From Brachionus manjavacas (Eukaryota; Rotifera; Eurotatoria; Ploima; Brachionidae), in the NCBI GenBank assembly GCA_019054805.1, contig JAHQIY010000003.1:8618001-8682000 (forward strand): a stretch of DNA of 64,000 bases, in the 5' to 3' direction. A program made the position numbers and the translations under genes. The notes under the pieces were generated by a model, which was not told where the DNA came from, did not search any database, and was given only the letters and a program-made list of their open reading frames with translations. Below are positions 1-11,735 of this stretch, one piece after another. Every line of letters begins with the position of its first letter. The stretch's first letter is position 1.

Positions 1-2350
1 TCTAATGACATATAATCAAGTTTAATTTAATTTTTGCCAAAGATAAAAAGCGTTTTAGCAGGAAATTTGATTTTTAAATCAACAATCAAAACTTTTCAAA
101 CAAAAAATTTTTCGCTAAATTTGATTTTTGTCAATATCAGGCATTTATGAGCTTTTATTTTTTATCTATTCGTTCCATTCTTAAGACCCAGAGTAGCCTT
201 TTTAAAGTTTCTCAATCTAGCACAAAATTTAACACTTTGGTCCTTATTTAATCAATAATACTCCTATAAAAAAAAATTAATAAATCATTGATTCGTGGTC
301 ATTAAACAAATTCGTTTATTCCTTCAATATTGAGCCATTTTGACATAATTAAATGTTTTATTCCTTAAATGGTCTCAAATTTCTTCTATTAAGCTTTTCA
401 AAAATTTAATTTTAATATTAGATTACCTATTTATTCTTCAAATTCAACTATCTTTTACCAACCATTTTCATCACTCCATTTCATTATTTGACACCCGATA
501 TTAAATTAGCTCTCAAATTTTTCAAAATAAACTTAAGATTAATTTGAATTCATTTTTTATTTCGCTAAATAAATATAAATTACCAGTCATCAACAATTTT
601 CACATTGAGCTTTACAAAAAAATGTTTTCTGAAAAAAAATTTACTATTTTTTGTTCGAAATTTAAAAAGATTAGATGAAATTTTTTCCGAGCTAACGAGA
701 TTCTATAAAAATTAATGAAAATGTCATGTTGAAGTTTAAGTAATTTCTTATCTTAATTTTAATTATTAATTTTATCAAATAGAAAATTTAGGAAAAGAAC
801 AACCCTGGGGTAATTAAAATGATTCAATTAGCTCGAGTTTTGATCGGAAAATATTCATTAAATCATTAAATATTGGCATTTTCAAAAATAATCAACTTAT
901 TAAAATTTAACATTGATTTTATTTTAAATGAATTTTGAAAATTGAAAAAAAATATCAAAAAAGTAGATGATTTTAAAGAAAAAATATAATCGATTAGCTA
1001 CAGGTTTCTATCTAAATCAGTTTTTAATTGACAAATTCTTTTTTTCTAGAGCTCCTACTCTAAAATCTTGGATGTGCATGAATTGATCTTAATTAAAAGA
1101 ATACTCGTTTTTGGTTATTTTCAAGTCTTACACATATTTTCAAATTATTAATGCCAAAAAAACGTGAATGATATTGTCACTTTCTGTTCAATCAAAAGTC
1201 TTAAGAATTTAAATGTAGATTTCAAATTTAGGATTTTTTCAATTTTTTCCCTAAAAATGCTGTACTCAAACTAAGCGACTTAAAATGCCCATGATTCGGC
1301 TCTGTAATGCTTTTTAAAACATTAATTTCTAAAAAGTTTTAATTAAATGAAGTTTATCTGAAGCATGATATTAGAAAATTAAATTAGTTAAATTAAAAAA
1401 ATTGAAAAATAAAAAGTCGACAATTAGTTAATTTATAAAAGTAAATCAAAGCTTAAAAAAAGTGAAAAAACTTAACTATAAACATGGATATTTGAAAAAA
1501 ATCTTAAATTCAAAATTTTTTTCCTATTTAAAAGGATTTTATTGCGACGGAGTATATTATAATAGAATTTTATTCTTCTCAATTTCAATAAAACTAAAAG
1601 ATCTTGAAATAAAATATTTCATAAATATTCATTTAATTTATTTTGGGAAATATTTCTTTATAGTATCATTAATCCTTATCATTTGTCTAGTTATAATTGA
1701 TTTTAAATAAGATTATTTATTGATAGATTTAAAAGACTATAACTTCGAATCGCTTTAAAAATGCATTGCTCGTGAATCTTTTCTATAAAGCCTCCTTGAA
1801 ACTATTGACAACTCAGACTTATTTATAACTTTTTATAGAATTAATTACCGATGAAATTATTTTAGTATAAGGGTGAAACCTACTAATCCACAAAAATTAA
1901 TTAAATTTTTTAAGTTCATTTAATAAAATTATTTTATCGAAATTTTTTCCTATCATTAACTATTTCAATTTTATATTTAAAAAAAAATTCTTTTTTTATA
2001 TTTTATTCAATAATTTTTTCTATAAAATTTTTGAATTGTTTCGTTATATTTTAACAATTGGAAAGGGCGCATGCTCGGTAAGTATACAGATCCATATATA
2101 CAAAAAATAAAGAATTCAAATTCAAAATTTTCAGCTCAATTTTTTTCTCGAATTCATTTTTCTAGAAAAAAACATTAAAATGATAAATTTTAAACGATTG
2201 TTCCTAAATAATTTTTCGCTCGAATTTATTTTGCTATTTAGACCCCATCCAAATTTAAAGCTAATTTTGATAAAAACCATAGTCTAATTAAATTTATGAT
2301 AAAACTGTAAAACAAACCAGTAAAACAGTCTTAGGTGAAAAATCTAGTAA

Positions 2351-2410
2351 TTTATTTATTTATTGAATTGAATTAACCTCCTTTAAGGAGAAGTAAAAGA
2401 AAATAAAGAT
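2351..2410 (+). repeat. hairpin plus A-rich tail, retroposon 3' end-like
   Basis: A TTTATTTATTTATTGAATTG run is followed by AACCTCCTTTAAGGAGAAG, whose CTCC...GGAG arms can pair, then AGTAAAAG and A-rich DNA. The same arrangement recurs at 5541-5600 with a changed loop (CTCCGCCAGGAGAAGTAAAA) and, with a different stem, at 38911-38975. Such hairpin-plus-A-rich modules resemble 3' tails of non-LTR retroposons. No body sequence is recognisable. Confidence 0.4.
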
Positions 2411-2920
2411 AAATAATTTTTTTTTTTTTTTTTTTTTAGTTGTGTTTTTGTGTTTTTTTTTAAAAAATGAAAAATTATTACCTAAAAATAAAATTCCAAA
2501 AATCTAGTAATGAAACAATCTCACAACAAAAAAATTAAATAAATGATAAAAATGAGATATTCTCAGGACATTTTAATCAACAATAATAAACTGAATTTTT
2601 TTATTACCAAAAATGATTAACTAGCAAAAGCTTGAAATTTACATCAATTTTGGCAACTAATTCAAAATTCGGGTTCGACTCTAATTAAAAGAATCCAAAT
2701 TAACAACAAAAATAATTCATCAACACGATACAAAAACAAAATTAATTCGCCACTAATTTAAACATTAATGGAACATGAACTTATCCGATAATAAAGGCTC
2801 CACATGTAACAATCTTTTCCAATTTATGTCTTTTCAACTTTCATTTTTTTTAGCTTATTTACTCTATTTTGATTCTTTTTTTTTATCTAATTTTATTAAC
2901 TTTAATTTTATTTTTTTTTT

Positions 2921-2985
2921 TTTTTATTCTGAAGGAGCTCTAGCTCGGTACAGAAAACAAATAAATAAATAAAAAAATAATCATT
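2921..2985 (+). repeat. retroposon tail-like motif with (AAAT)n
   Basis: The motif GGAGCTCTAGCTCGGTACAG is followed by AAAACAAATAAATAAATAAA. GAGCTCTAGCTC is self-complementary, and the (AAAT)n end is typical of CR1/RTE-like LINE or SINE tails. A related hairpin (GGAGCTTTAGCTCGAGG) occurs on the minus strand at 19357-19385 inside an intron of the phosphodiesterase gene. Confidence 0.4.
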
Positions 2986-3537
2986 TACTGCTAATATACA
3001 TTTTCTAATATTTTTTATTTTAAAATCAGCACTAAACTAGCTAAATATAAGTTGACTTTTTGCAATAAGCCATTAAATTGATGCTTGAAACCGAGATTGT
3101 TTGAAAATGTTCGCATCCTAAGAATCTTAAGACAGCATGGCATTAAGCTATTCCATCAAGAAAAAAAATTCAAGTAAATATCAAGTTTTTTGTTACTCGA
3201 TATGTTAAATTCAATTAATTGAAACCATTTAGGATTATTTTAAAGATTTTTATTGCTAAAGAAAGTATTGTGCATATGGAATAAGCGTCAGAATTTAAAC
3301 TTTACTTTAATTTAAACCTTGGTAAATAACACATTACTTTAGATTATTTACATTATTTTCCGTTATTCATTAAAATTAAGATTATGATTTTGCGTGCTCT
3401 TAAGTAACTTGGCAAAATCATTATATGGTGCCATAATTTTTATTAATTAATATTTATGGATAAAAAATTATTTCTTTGCATCTCAACCTCCTATTTTTAT
3501 CAAAAAGATTTTCGCATAATCCGGCCAATTTTGAAGT

Positions 3538-3660
3538 GAATAAGTTAAATTTTTCTACTTGTTTTTGGCTTCAAAATGTAAACATAACCACATGTGCTCT
3601 TATATACAAAATGAAAATTTATTTATTTTATCTTAAATTGATATTAAAGCATGTAGTAAA
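3538..3660 (+). repeat. diverged direct repeat, copy 1
   Basis: About 120 bp here resemble 5099-5222 in the same orientation. Shared blocks include TTAAATTTTTCT, TTTTTGGCTT, CATGTGCTCTTAT and TTGATATTAAAG-like sequence. Identity by eye is roughly 75 percent with small indels. It is probably an old dispersed repeat. No coding signal is shared between copies. Confidence 0.4.
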
Positions 3661-5098
3661 ATTAGCTTTAAGGCGTTATTTCAAAACTTTTCTCTTAGAA
3701 AAAATTAGTGAATTTATTTCACTTATCAAAGGTGAATATTCAAATATAAATATTAAACAAATTCATTTTCGATTTAATTGATATTCAAATTTTCAATATT
3801 TTGTTGCCTATTTGTAAATTTTAATTTCAATTAAGTCACATTAAATGTCCTATTTTATTCAAATTTTTAGAATTTAACATTTAAATGCCTAAATATAATG
3901 ATTAGAATTCAAATAAATTGTCAGCAATTTGTTTTAAATTTAACCTCATTTTCTTTTAAAAATATTTTCAAATATTTGGATAATCACTAAATGAAGTAGT
4001 TTATTATATTTACTTAATTTTATTCCTTTTATGGTTTTCGATTTTCTCCTTTTTACGTGCTACTTGAAATTTTTTTGTTCCAAATAATTTTGAAAATTAG
4101 AAAGCTTAATTACCTATTTATTTTTTTTTAATTTTTAATTAGATTAATAGCATAAGTTACCAAAATTGGGGTAAATTTTAATAAATTTTTATTTAAATAT
4201 CATTTGAATTCTGATAGATTAGTAGACAATTCTAATATTTAAACCATTTTTTTGTTAGTAATTTTTTTTATATACTTTAATCATTCGTTTAGATATGGTT
4301 ATTTATGGACAGTTTGTATCGAAGTTATTGAATTAGAAGAAATTTTTCGCATGAATTCTGTAAATTTCGAATTTCTTAAATTACCAAAATTAATTATTTA
4401 ATTTTAACATATTTATTATTTAAGGCAAAAATCAACCGAAATTTAAAAAGTGGATTTTGACATGTTTTCTTCTAATTATGAAACTCGAGCGTTAAGAAAA
4501 TAAATTATTTAGTTTTTAGAATTAATAATAAAACTCTCGATATTAATATTAACTTAATTTTGAAATTTCATTTTATTTTGAAGCGTTTTAACTACCAGAT
4601 TTAAATAATAATAATATCATTCAATATTTTGTGAAAAAAAATTAAAAACGAATGATTCACAATTAAGATTATTTAATCTGTTCGCCTTCTTCTCATTTGG
4701 AATTAAATATTTAATTATTTTTGCTTTAGTTTATTCTATTTTTTTCTTCAATAATTAATTAAAAAATTGACCAGCCTTGGTGAATTATCTAGAAAAGATT
4801 TTTATATTTAATTTTCTTATATAATTCATTTATATAATTTAAATTTTCTTTTTACTTAACCCAAGATTTATCTCTTGAAATTTTTTAAACAAAATCATCA
4901 ATTGAGTTTACTTCTGTCTCAATAAATGTACATTAATGTTAAAAGGTTATTCTTAAAATGTCTTTGAACAAGCAAAATAAATTTCAGCTTATTTGGAAAC
5001 CAACGATCTGTCATAAATAAAGTTTTTTAACAATTCAATTCTGATTTCAATTTTTTATTTTTTATTTAAAAAGTTTCATTTATTCTTTTGAAATTTTT

Positions 5099-5222
5099 GT
5101 GTAATTAAATTAAATTTTTCTTTTGCTTTTGGCTTTAAAATTGTAATCTTAACCGCATGTGCTCTTATTTACAATATAAATATTTATTTTTTCTTCAATC
5201 GATATTAAAGATTTGACTATGA
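5099..5222 (+). repeat. diverged direct repeat, copy 2
   Basis: Second copy of the repeat at 3538-3660, about 1.5 kb downstream in the same orientation. The blocks GCATGTGCTCTTATTTACAA and CGATATTAAAG align with copy 1. The sequences diverge beyond both ends. Confidence 0.4.
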
Positions 5223-5540
5223 ATATTAATCAAACTTAATTATGTAAATAAGAAAATACATCTTATTCTAAATTTAGTGATCGAGATAAATAACATCTAT
5301 CAATTTATTTTAATTATTTCTAATTTATCAAGATTTTTAATATATATATGTTGCTTAACTTAGTATCTTTAATCGGAAAAATTATTATTATATGATAAAA
5401 ATCTCCAAACCTTGGATATTATTTCTCAAATGAAATAAAAAAAATTAAAGTAATCTCATTAAAATGTACTAGATTATGCAAAAAAATTTTTTGTCAAAAA
5501 TTAGTAATTTTTTCCTGCTTAATTATTAATTTATCAATAA

Positions 5541-5600
5541 TTATTTTTTTTGTTTAATTAAAATTAACCTCCGCCAGGAGAAGTAAAAATAAATGCTTTA
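5541..5600 (+). repeat. hairpin plus A-rich tail, second copy
   Basis: TTAACCTCCGCCAGGAGAAG then TAAAAATAAATG repeats the arrangement at 2351-2410: T-rich lead-in, CTCC/GGAG stem with a changed loop, then AGTAAAA. The changed loop with conserved stem and tail suggests a family of insertions rather than one local duplication. Confidence 0.4.
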
Positions 5601-8600
5601 ATTTAGCTTTAATAGATTGTTGAAATTGGTAAAAATACTAAGTTCTCATTACAAATTAGATAAGATGAATTTAGATTGACTTTTTAATATGAGTTCAAGA
5701 AAAAAATTTTTTTTTGTAATCTTAAGTTGTTCTTACAAAAAATGAAACTTTAATATTTTTATAATGAATTTTTCATTTATAGTTATTACTTTTTCAAAAG
5801 GTAACTTCAAGCAAATTACTAGGCTCTTTTACTAGGTTTAATATGATCAACAGATTTTTGTATCACTTTCAATCGACCAGTATTTAAACGTATTTGACAG
5901 ATAAACATGAAGTGATAATAAAATTAAATCTTGAAAAGTATAAATCATTTTGAATTTCTAATATTCTTTAATTCATTATTAATTAAATTTAATTAAATTT
6001 CAGCATGTCAAATATTTTTGACACAAACTAATTAATTTTTTCAATTTTTCTAATTGTTAATTTTATTTAAAGCCCAAGAAAAATAACAATAATATTAAGG
6101 ACCAAATTCTTCAGCAATTAAAATACTATTCTATTTAGTTTATTCTATATAGAAAATAACTATAGATAACTCTACAGCAACACAGAGAAAAAAGAACGGA
6201 ATTTTTTATGTAACTGGAGCAACTATAGGTAAAGTTTTAAAGAAGACTTTAATTGCTGAAAAATCGGAAATCGATTGTATTGATTTCAAAGCACTGACTG
6301 ATCTTGGTAGTTTACTACTGCTTTATTCAAATTTTCCAATTTTTCAATTTATTAAAAAATAATATTATAAATATTTTTTCTAAATCAATATTTTCTTAGA
6401 GCTTTTGAGTTAAAAAGCCCCAAAAGGATTCAGATTTATTTACATTTGTAATCGTATATTATATTAAAACGTTAATTTTTATATTTACGATGCTAAACGT
6501 AAAAAATGATAAAATGAACGTTTTATAATTTTACTGAATATTTTATTTTTTGCGTAATTAACTGAAAAAAATAAATAACTAATAAAGACGAAAATTATAT
6601 GAATTAGCTTCAAATCTAGATGAATCAAAAAAAACATTTAATTTAAATAAAAAGAACATTAAAAGAACCAAAACAGGGAAATTTTTTTTTTTTATCAGCA
6701 AGAAGGAATTAAAAACAAATGAAGAATTTTATGCTTTTTCTGTGAATCTAAAAAATCGATTTGGCTTGCAACATTAAGATTAGAGGATATCGTAGTAAAC
6801 ATGAAGATAGAAATTTAAGTAAATTTTTTTTTAAGAGAGGAGATTAAATAAAGATTTCTTCTTATATAAAATTTTTTTTTATTCTTAATTTTCTTTATAG
6901 TTTGAGTTTAAATTTCGAATTTTTGATAAATTAGCTATTAATAGAGATAATTAAATTAAAAAAAAGATTAAAATAAAATGATTTAATCCTTTTCTTTTCT
7001 AGCGGATAAAAGGGAAGCTGCTGATTCTTTATTCCATTAACTCTTATAGCACCGGCTCCGAACTGGTATAGAAGTCACCGCATCGGACAAATAAAAGATT
7101 GAAGCATAAAAAATATTTTTTCTCGCGGTGCGACCAAAATAGTGGACCTTAATTTTTTTTGACAAATTTTGACTTAAAGTAAGCAGAAATTATCCCAAAA
7201 AAATGTCAAAAATTAATAATTTTCTAAAGACTTAGATTTTAAATCTTATAAATAAAAGAAATTATCAACAAATTTGACCAAAACCAATTGTTCTAATTAT
7301 TTAAAAAATTCTACCCATTCTCATTGCATTTTTCAATTACTTTAAAAATTTAAAAATGATCAAAGTAAAAAAACACTCAGATGAAAATATTAAAAATTTA
7401 ATCCATTTGAAATCAATCTTTGTCACAAATTTATCCATTTAATATTTCTTTTAAGAATCGAAAATCATATTTGTAAAATCGTTTTCCAGTAGTAATATGA
7501 ATTGAGGATCATAAAAAAATCCACAAATAGGAGTAAATCTTCTCCATAAAAAATCTTGATAAATACATTAGTCTTTATTATCATTAAAATATTATTGATT
7601 TTAAAAAAGTTTAAAGATAAATTGCAAATTCTTTCACTCTTTTAAAATTCCTATCAAAGCATTTATTTTTCCTTAGAACTACAAAGTAAAGTTGTAAGGC
7701 TTATCGATTAAGGAAGCTTTTTAAAAACCGGCCCTTGTTGTCTCGTTCAAAAAAATATATTATAATGATTTATTTTTCTCAGTATAAATATTTTTTTAAA
7801 ATAAAAATTAAAAAAAAATATTGTAAATGCAAAAACTTTATAAAAATTATTTTTTTTTGTTGAGAATAATCTTAATTGATTTATTTTATTTTGAAGCTAT
7901 TTGCTAAAAGATCACGAATAAACTCTATCTAGAATTTAATATCAGTTTCTTGAAGTTTCAAAATAATATTCTTCAAAAAAGCATCAAATTAACTATATCA
8001 TCATAACTAAAAATTCAATCATTTGTTTTTTAAACTTTTTTGTTGCAAAACTTGTCCAAATCAAGGAACTGTATCTTCTTTTCTTATAAGGTTGTAAGAA
8101 TAATTAATGAAATTAGCATTAATTGTTTTTTAAATTAAACTTTTGCTAATGACCGTCTTCGATAATGAATTATTGAAAAATTAAAATTTTTAAGCATTAA
8201 TTAAAATAGATTTAAAAAACAAAAATTAACATTTAGAATGCTTCATTATTTATTCAATTTAAAACTAAATCAATCAAATCTAAAATAAAAGTTTTTTTAT
8301 TCATTAATTCCTAAAAATCAAATACAATTTTTTAAAAATAGTTTTCAAATGCTTAGGATCTAAAACGCTAAAAAAAGTCATCATTTTTTTAAATTTGTTA
8401 ATTTTACTTCAAATTCAATATTTTAATTAGCTAGTTTTTTTTTTCATTTAGTTTTCATGAAATTAATGTCATTTTTAGATTAAATCTGACCTTTTTTCAT
8501 TTTTTAATATAATTTTTATATGTAGCTCTATTTAATTAAAAAACAGTTGAAGTTAAAAATTTGTAAAATTTGAAAAAAAATTGAGAGATAAGAACACTTA

Positions 8601-9186
8601 TACAGCATAAAATTTCTTATCTGCACCTCTTTTAATAAAAGATGACGCAAAGAACTAACGAGGTTTAGAAGAGGAAGAGAATTTTGATCAGATCTTTGTT
8701 TTAAAAAATATCATAATAGAACCCTATCGCGAGAAATTCACTGATGATCATCAATTTTATTGATTTTCTGGCAATCAACACAATTTTATTAATCGAATTT
8801 TAATTAAATTTATATAAATATAGACTAAATTTCCTAATTGTCTTTTTCTAATTTTAAATATATATGCGTACCATTAGGGTTTTTAAACAAACAAGAAATG
8901 CTCTTTCATAAAATTTGAAGTATAAACATTAAAATTAAATTTTGAAAAATTTTAAATAAATAATTTTTTTTTAGGAAAATTTTAGTGAATTATAAAATAT
9001 TCCTGCAGCAAAATAAGGACTTACTGAGATAACAAAATGTGAAAGTTCCAAAAAAGACAATATTGTTAGGCTTTCTTAGAAAGAGTCGAAAAGAAAAATT
9101 TTTGAAAAACATTATTAAGCCTTGAAGAACTTGAATTTTGAGGTTAAAATAATTTTTTTAATTAAAATGTTGAAAATCAACCTTTT

Positions 9187-9960
9187 TTGCTCCTGCCAAA
9201 TGTTCAGGCAGAAGCTAAGGTATCAAATGAAATCAACAAAGAATCAATTAAAAAAGATATTCGAATGTTTCAAATTTCTGCATCTAGAAACATATTTCAG
9301 AAAGTAATTCCTTTATTTATAAAGAAATGGAAAAAATGTCAAGATTTTGTAGTTTATTTTCAAAAAGAATTGGTTGACACTTTAGATGGCTTGTATGAAA
9401 GTTACAAAAATGTAAAATATAGTGATGCTTTAGAAGCAACTAATAATGTAACCAAGAATAAAAATACACCAAGAGAACAGTTAGCTTTATCACAATTTTT
9501 ATTTTTTAGCTGCGATATGGTCAAAAATTGGTCGTTTGATCGATCAACATCCGAAATAAATCATCGTATCTCCTATAAAGAATAGCCGATTGATCTAAAG
9601 TTGAATAAAACTTAAAAAATTCCAAAATGTAAAGATTATTTTGTACCAACTTTTGCAGAACTGAAAATCAAAGAGGTTGACGTACTAAATTATTCCAATC
9701 TTGCATGGAATAGATTTCAAAGATACTCGACAATTAATAGTTTGGTGCATGACAATACCAAATGCTGGCTCAAATGGAAATTGGAAAAATAGATCATGCA
9801 ATTGTCCACGTTTTATGAAAGATTATTTGAAAACATCTAGTTGGTCAAGCAATGCGATTAAAATATAAAAAAGTTCCTGCTGCTGCAAAGGATGATCCAG
9901 TCGGAGAATAAAGAAAATGTGGTCGTCAAGCCAAAGCATTGCAAGCTCTTATGAGGCAAT
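9187..9960 (+). pseudogene. decayed MULE (Mutator-like) transposase, C-terminal part with SWIM zinc finger
   Basis: The 132-codon open frame 9187-9585 reads like the end of a MULE transposase core. It has a KKW segment, then ALEATNNVTKN (the conserved TNN-E-xN block), then a helix-rich stretch with FL...DMVKNWSFDRS. Just downstream, across frameshifts and stops, come RSCNCPRFMKDYLKT (CxC half of a SWIM zinc finger), then HLVGQAMRLKYKKVPAAAKD and GRQAKALQAL, which fit the SWIM C-terminal half and the usual GRPKKAK-type tail. At least three frame breaks make it dead. The catalytic N-terminal part is not recognisable upstream and no terminal inverted repeats were found. The assignment rests on motif order recalled from the family. 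Confidence 0.7.
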
Positions 9961-10302
9961 GGAAATGTTTTTATATTTTTCTAATTTTCTTAGTTATTGT
10001 TTTATTTTACATGACGAATTTTTTTTTAACATAGCATTTTTTTTAATATATCCAGCATTTTTTGTTTTTTAGCTAGAAAAACCAATAAATAATACCTAGC
10101 AAAATGCTTTCTAACTTAGTTTTTTACCTATCTAGCAAATTAAATTTTTTACTTTGCGAATTTGTTTATTAACTTAGCATTACAAAAATCGGTTTTGATT
10201 ACCAATACCTTCATTTCACTTCACTATACTTCTTTAGTCCTAATATTTCTTATGTAATAAACTTCTAATATAATATCTAAAAAAAATCATTTTCAAAAAA
10301 AT

Positions 10303-10690
10303 GACCCGGCTTTGCTGTGTTTTCAAGAAGATAAAAAAAATGACATAAAGAGATTAAATGATTCCCAAGATGAAGTTGTTTTATTGGGAGAAAAATATAA
10401 ATTAGAAAGTGATGATGAGTTGCCATGTATCAATTTCAAAAAAGAGTCGATTGAAATTAAAAAACTAAGAACAATCAAACTCCAAGTTTTTTGAAAGTAT
10501 TTTAAAACTATTATAAAACTGATAGATTCATATTTAGATATACTTCAAGATATAAAAGCCACCGTTGTTGAGATATAAAACATCAACTTAGAGTTAGCCC
10601 ATCAATTTAAAAATGATTGTAACCAAATTAAGAATACGATCCAGCACAGCTTTTCGGAAATAAGAAAATTTCTATATGAAAAGAACTAGA
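10303..10690 (+). pseudogene. unidentified open frame, possible tail of the MULE remnant
   Basis: A 60-codon acidic/lysine-rich frame (10312-10494, beginning at a TTG inside a longer open stretch from 10303) contains LLCFQEDKKND and EVVLLGEKYKLESDDELPC. After one stop it continues with reasonable composition to about 10690 (LIDSYLDILQDIK, QFKNDCNQIKNTIQHS). It lies 350 bp past the MULE remnant in the same orientation and could be its C-terminal extension or a second element gene. I recognise no domain. It could also be chance. Confidence 0.25.
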
Positions 10691-11153
10691 ATTAAAAAGC
10701 TGAGAAAGCTTCTGGTTAAACCTTTCTGGTTAACCGGTTAAATAAATTTTTGCTAGTTAGTTATAAAATTTTTCGATATCTTAAATTTAAAAAGCATGAT
10801 TAATCAAAAAATTATAATCAATTAAAAGTTAAGTATTTAATTACTTTTTTTTTTTTTTTTAAATTATCTTTCTAATTTTAGTCGTTTTAATAGTGTCGGA
10901 TATTATGTGAAAAAAAGGGGGATATTATGTGAAAATAGAATATCTCTTGTTTCTATTTATTTAAAAAAAATTTTAATTCAAACAATTTTATATTAATTTA
11001 ATTTTCATTTTAAACTTTCTTAATTAAAATATCTTAATTATTATCTAATAATCCAAAATTATCTGATTTTTTAATTATTTCCATTTAAAATTACTCTCTT
11101 CTTGAATGTCATAATTAAAAACCACTAGCTTTTCCCTTTAGTTCTATAATTTA

Positions 11154-11735
11154 TAGTGTTGGGAGGCGGCCAAGCCTGGCCGGCCAAATGTACGGCCAAT
11201 TTGGCGGCCAGACCGGAGGCCAAAAATTTGGACCGCCGAGTTGGCCGGCCAAATTTAAAACGATTTAAAATGATTTTAACGCACTTGGGGGCTGGCGTTC
11301 CTAAAACTTGGTTATTTTAAACCAATTCGAGTCAATTGTTAAATGACACTGTGTTGTTTTTTTTTAGCAAAAAAAGAAAAGTAAAATCCTCAATTATTTA
11401 TGCATGGGATCAGCAAAAATACACTATTTATTTATTGCATAATGAACCTGTATTATTTTTATTTTATCTGAATTTCAAATATTGGTTTACCTTTAATCTA
11501 TATAAGAGGCTTAATTTTAAGATTTACAAGATTTTAGGGAAATTTCCGTAATTTTTCCGAAAGATTTGAGTAATTTTCGGCCACCGGTCTGGCCGACAAA
11601 TTGGCCGTCCGTTTTAAAATTGGCCGTACATATGGCCGGCCGTCCGCCTTTATAACCTTCCGTCAAGGCGGTCTTGTTCGCGGTCAAAAAAATTTTTGGC
11701 CGCATCAATGGCCGTTTGTACGGTTCCCAACACTA
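11154..11735. mobile_element. non-autonomous hAT-like element (MITE) with GGCC-rich ends
   Basis: The 582-bp element begins TAGTGTTGGGA and ends TCCCAACACTA, an 11-bp perfect terminal inverted repeat. It is flanked by near-perfect 8-bp duplications (ATAATTTA at 11146-11153, ATAATTTT at 11736-11743). Eight-bp target duplications and a TAGTGTTGGGA-type terminus are hallmarks of hAT transposons. Both subterminal regions (about 11161-11260 and 11578-11728) are unusually GC-rich, each with about eight GGCC copies. Inverted counterparts are visible, for example GGCCGGCCA..TGTACGGCCAATTT and GGCCAGACCGG-GGCC near both ends. The middle is ordinary AT-rich DNA. No transposase is encoded; a 71-codon frame inside has no recognisable content. 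Confidence 0.8.

Larger units (their letters stand above)
1..9120. other. gene-free AT-rich region
   Basis: I see no gene I can support in this stretch. The open frames near 1462-1710, 2775-2972 and 3476-3781 are short, very rich in Phe/Ile/Leu/Lys/Asn, and resemble no family I know, as expected from random AT-rich DNA. What stands out is repeats: hairpin-plus-A-rich retroposon-tail-like motifs near 2351-2410, 2931-2980 and 5541-5600, and a diverged direct repeat (3538-3660 and 5099-5222). A locally GC-richer patch at about 7005-7140 is unexplained and may be a transposon scrap. Confidence 0.6.

Noticed and set aside
1462-3781. Frames of 65-101 codons in the first 4 kb as genes
   Set aside because: Composition is that of random AT-rich DNA, with no motif, splice context or start context.
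11517-11708. 63-codon Gly/Lys/Thr-rich minus frame
   Set aside because: It lies in the GC-rich end of the hAT-like MITE and simply reflects the GGCC repeats.
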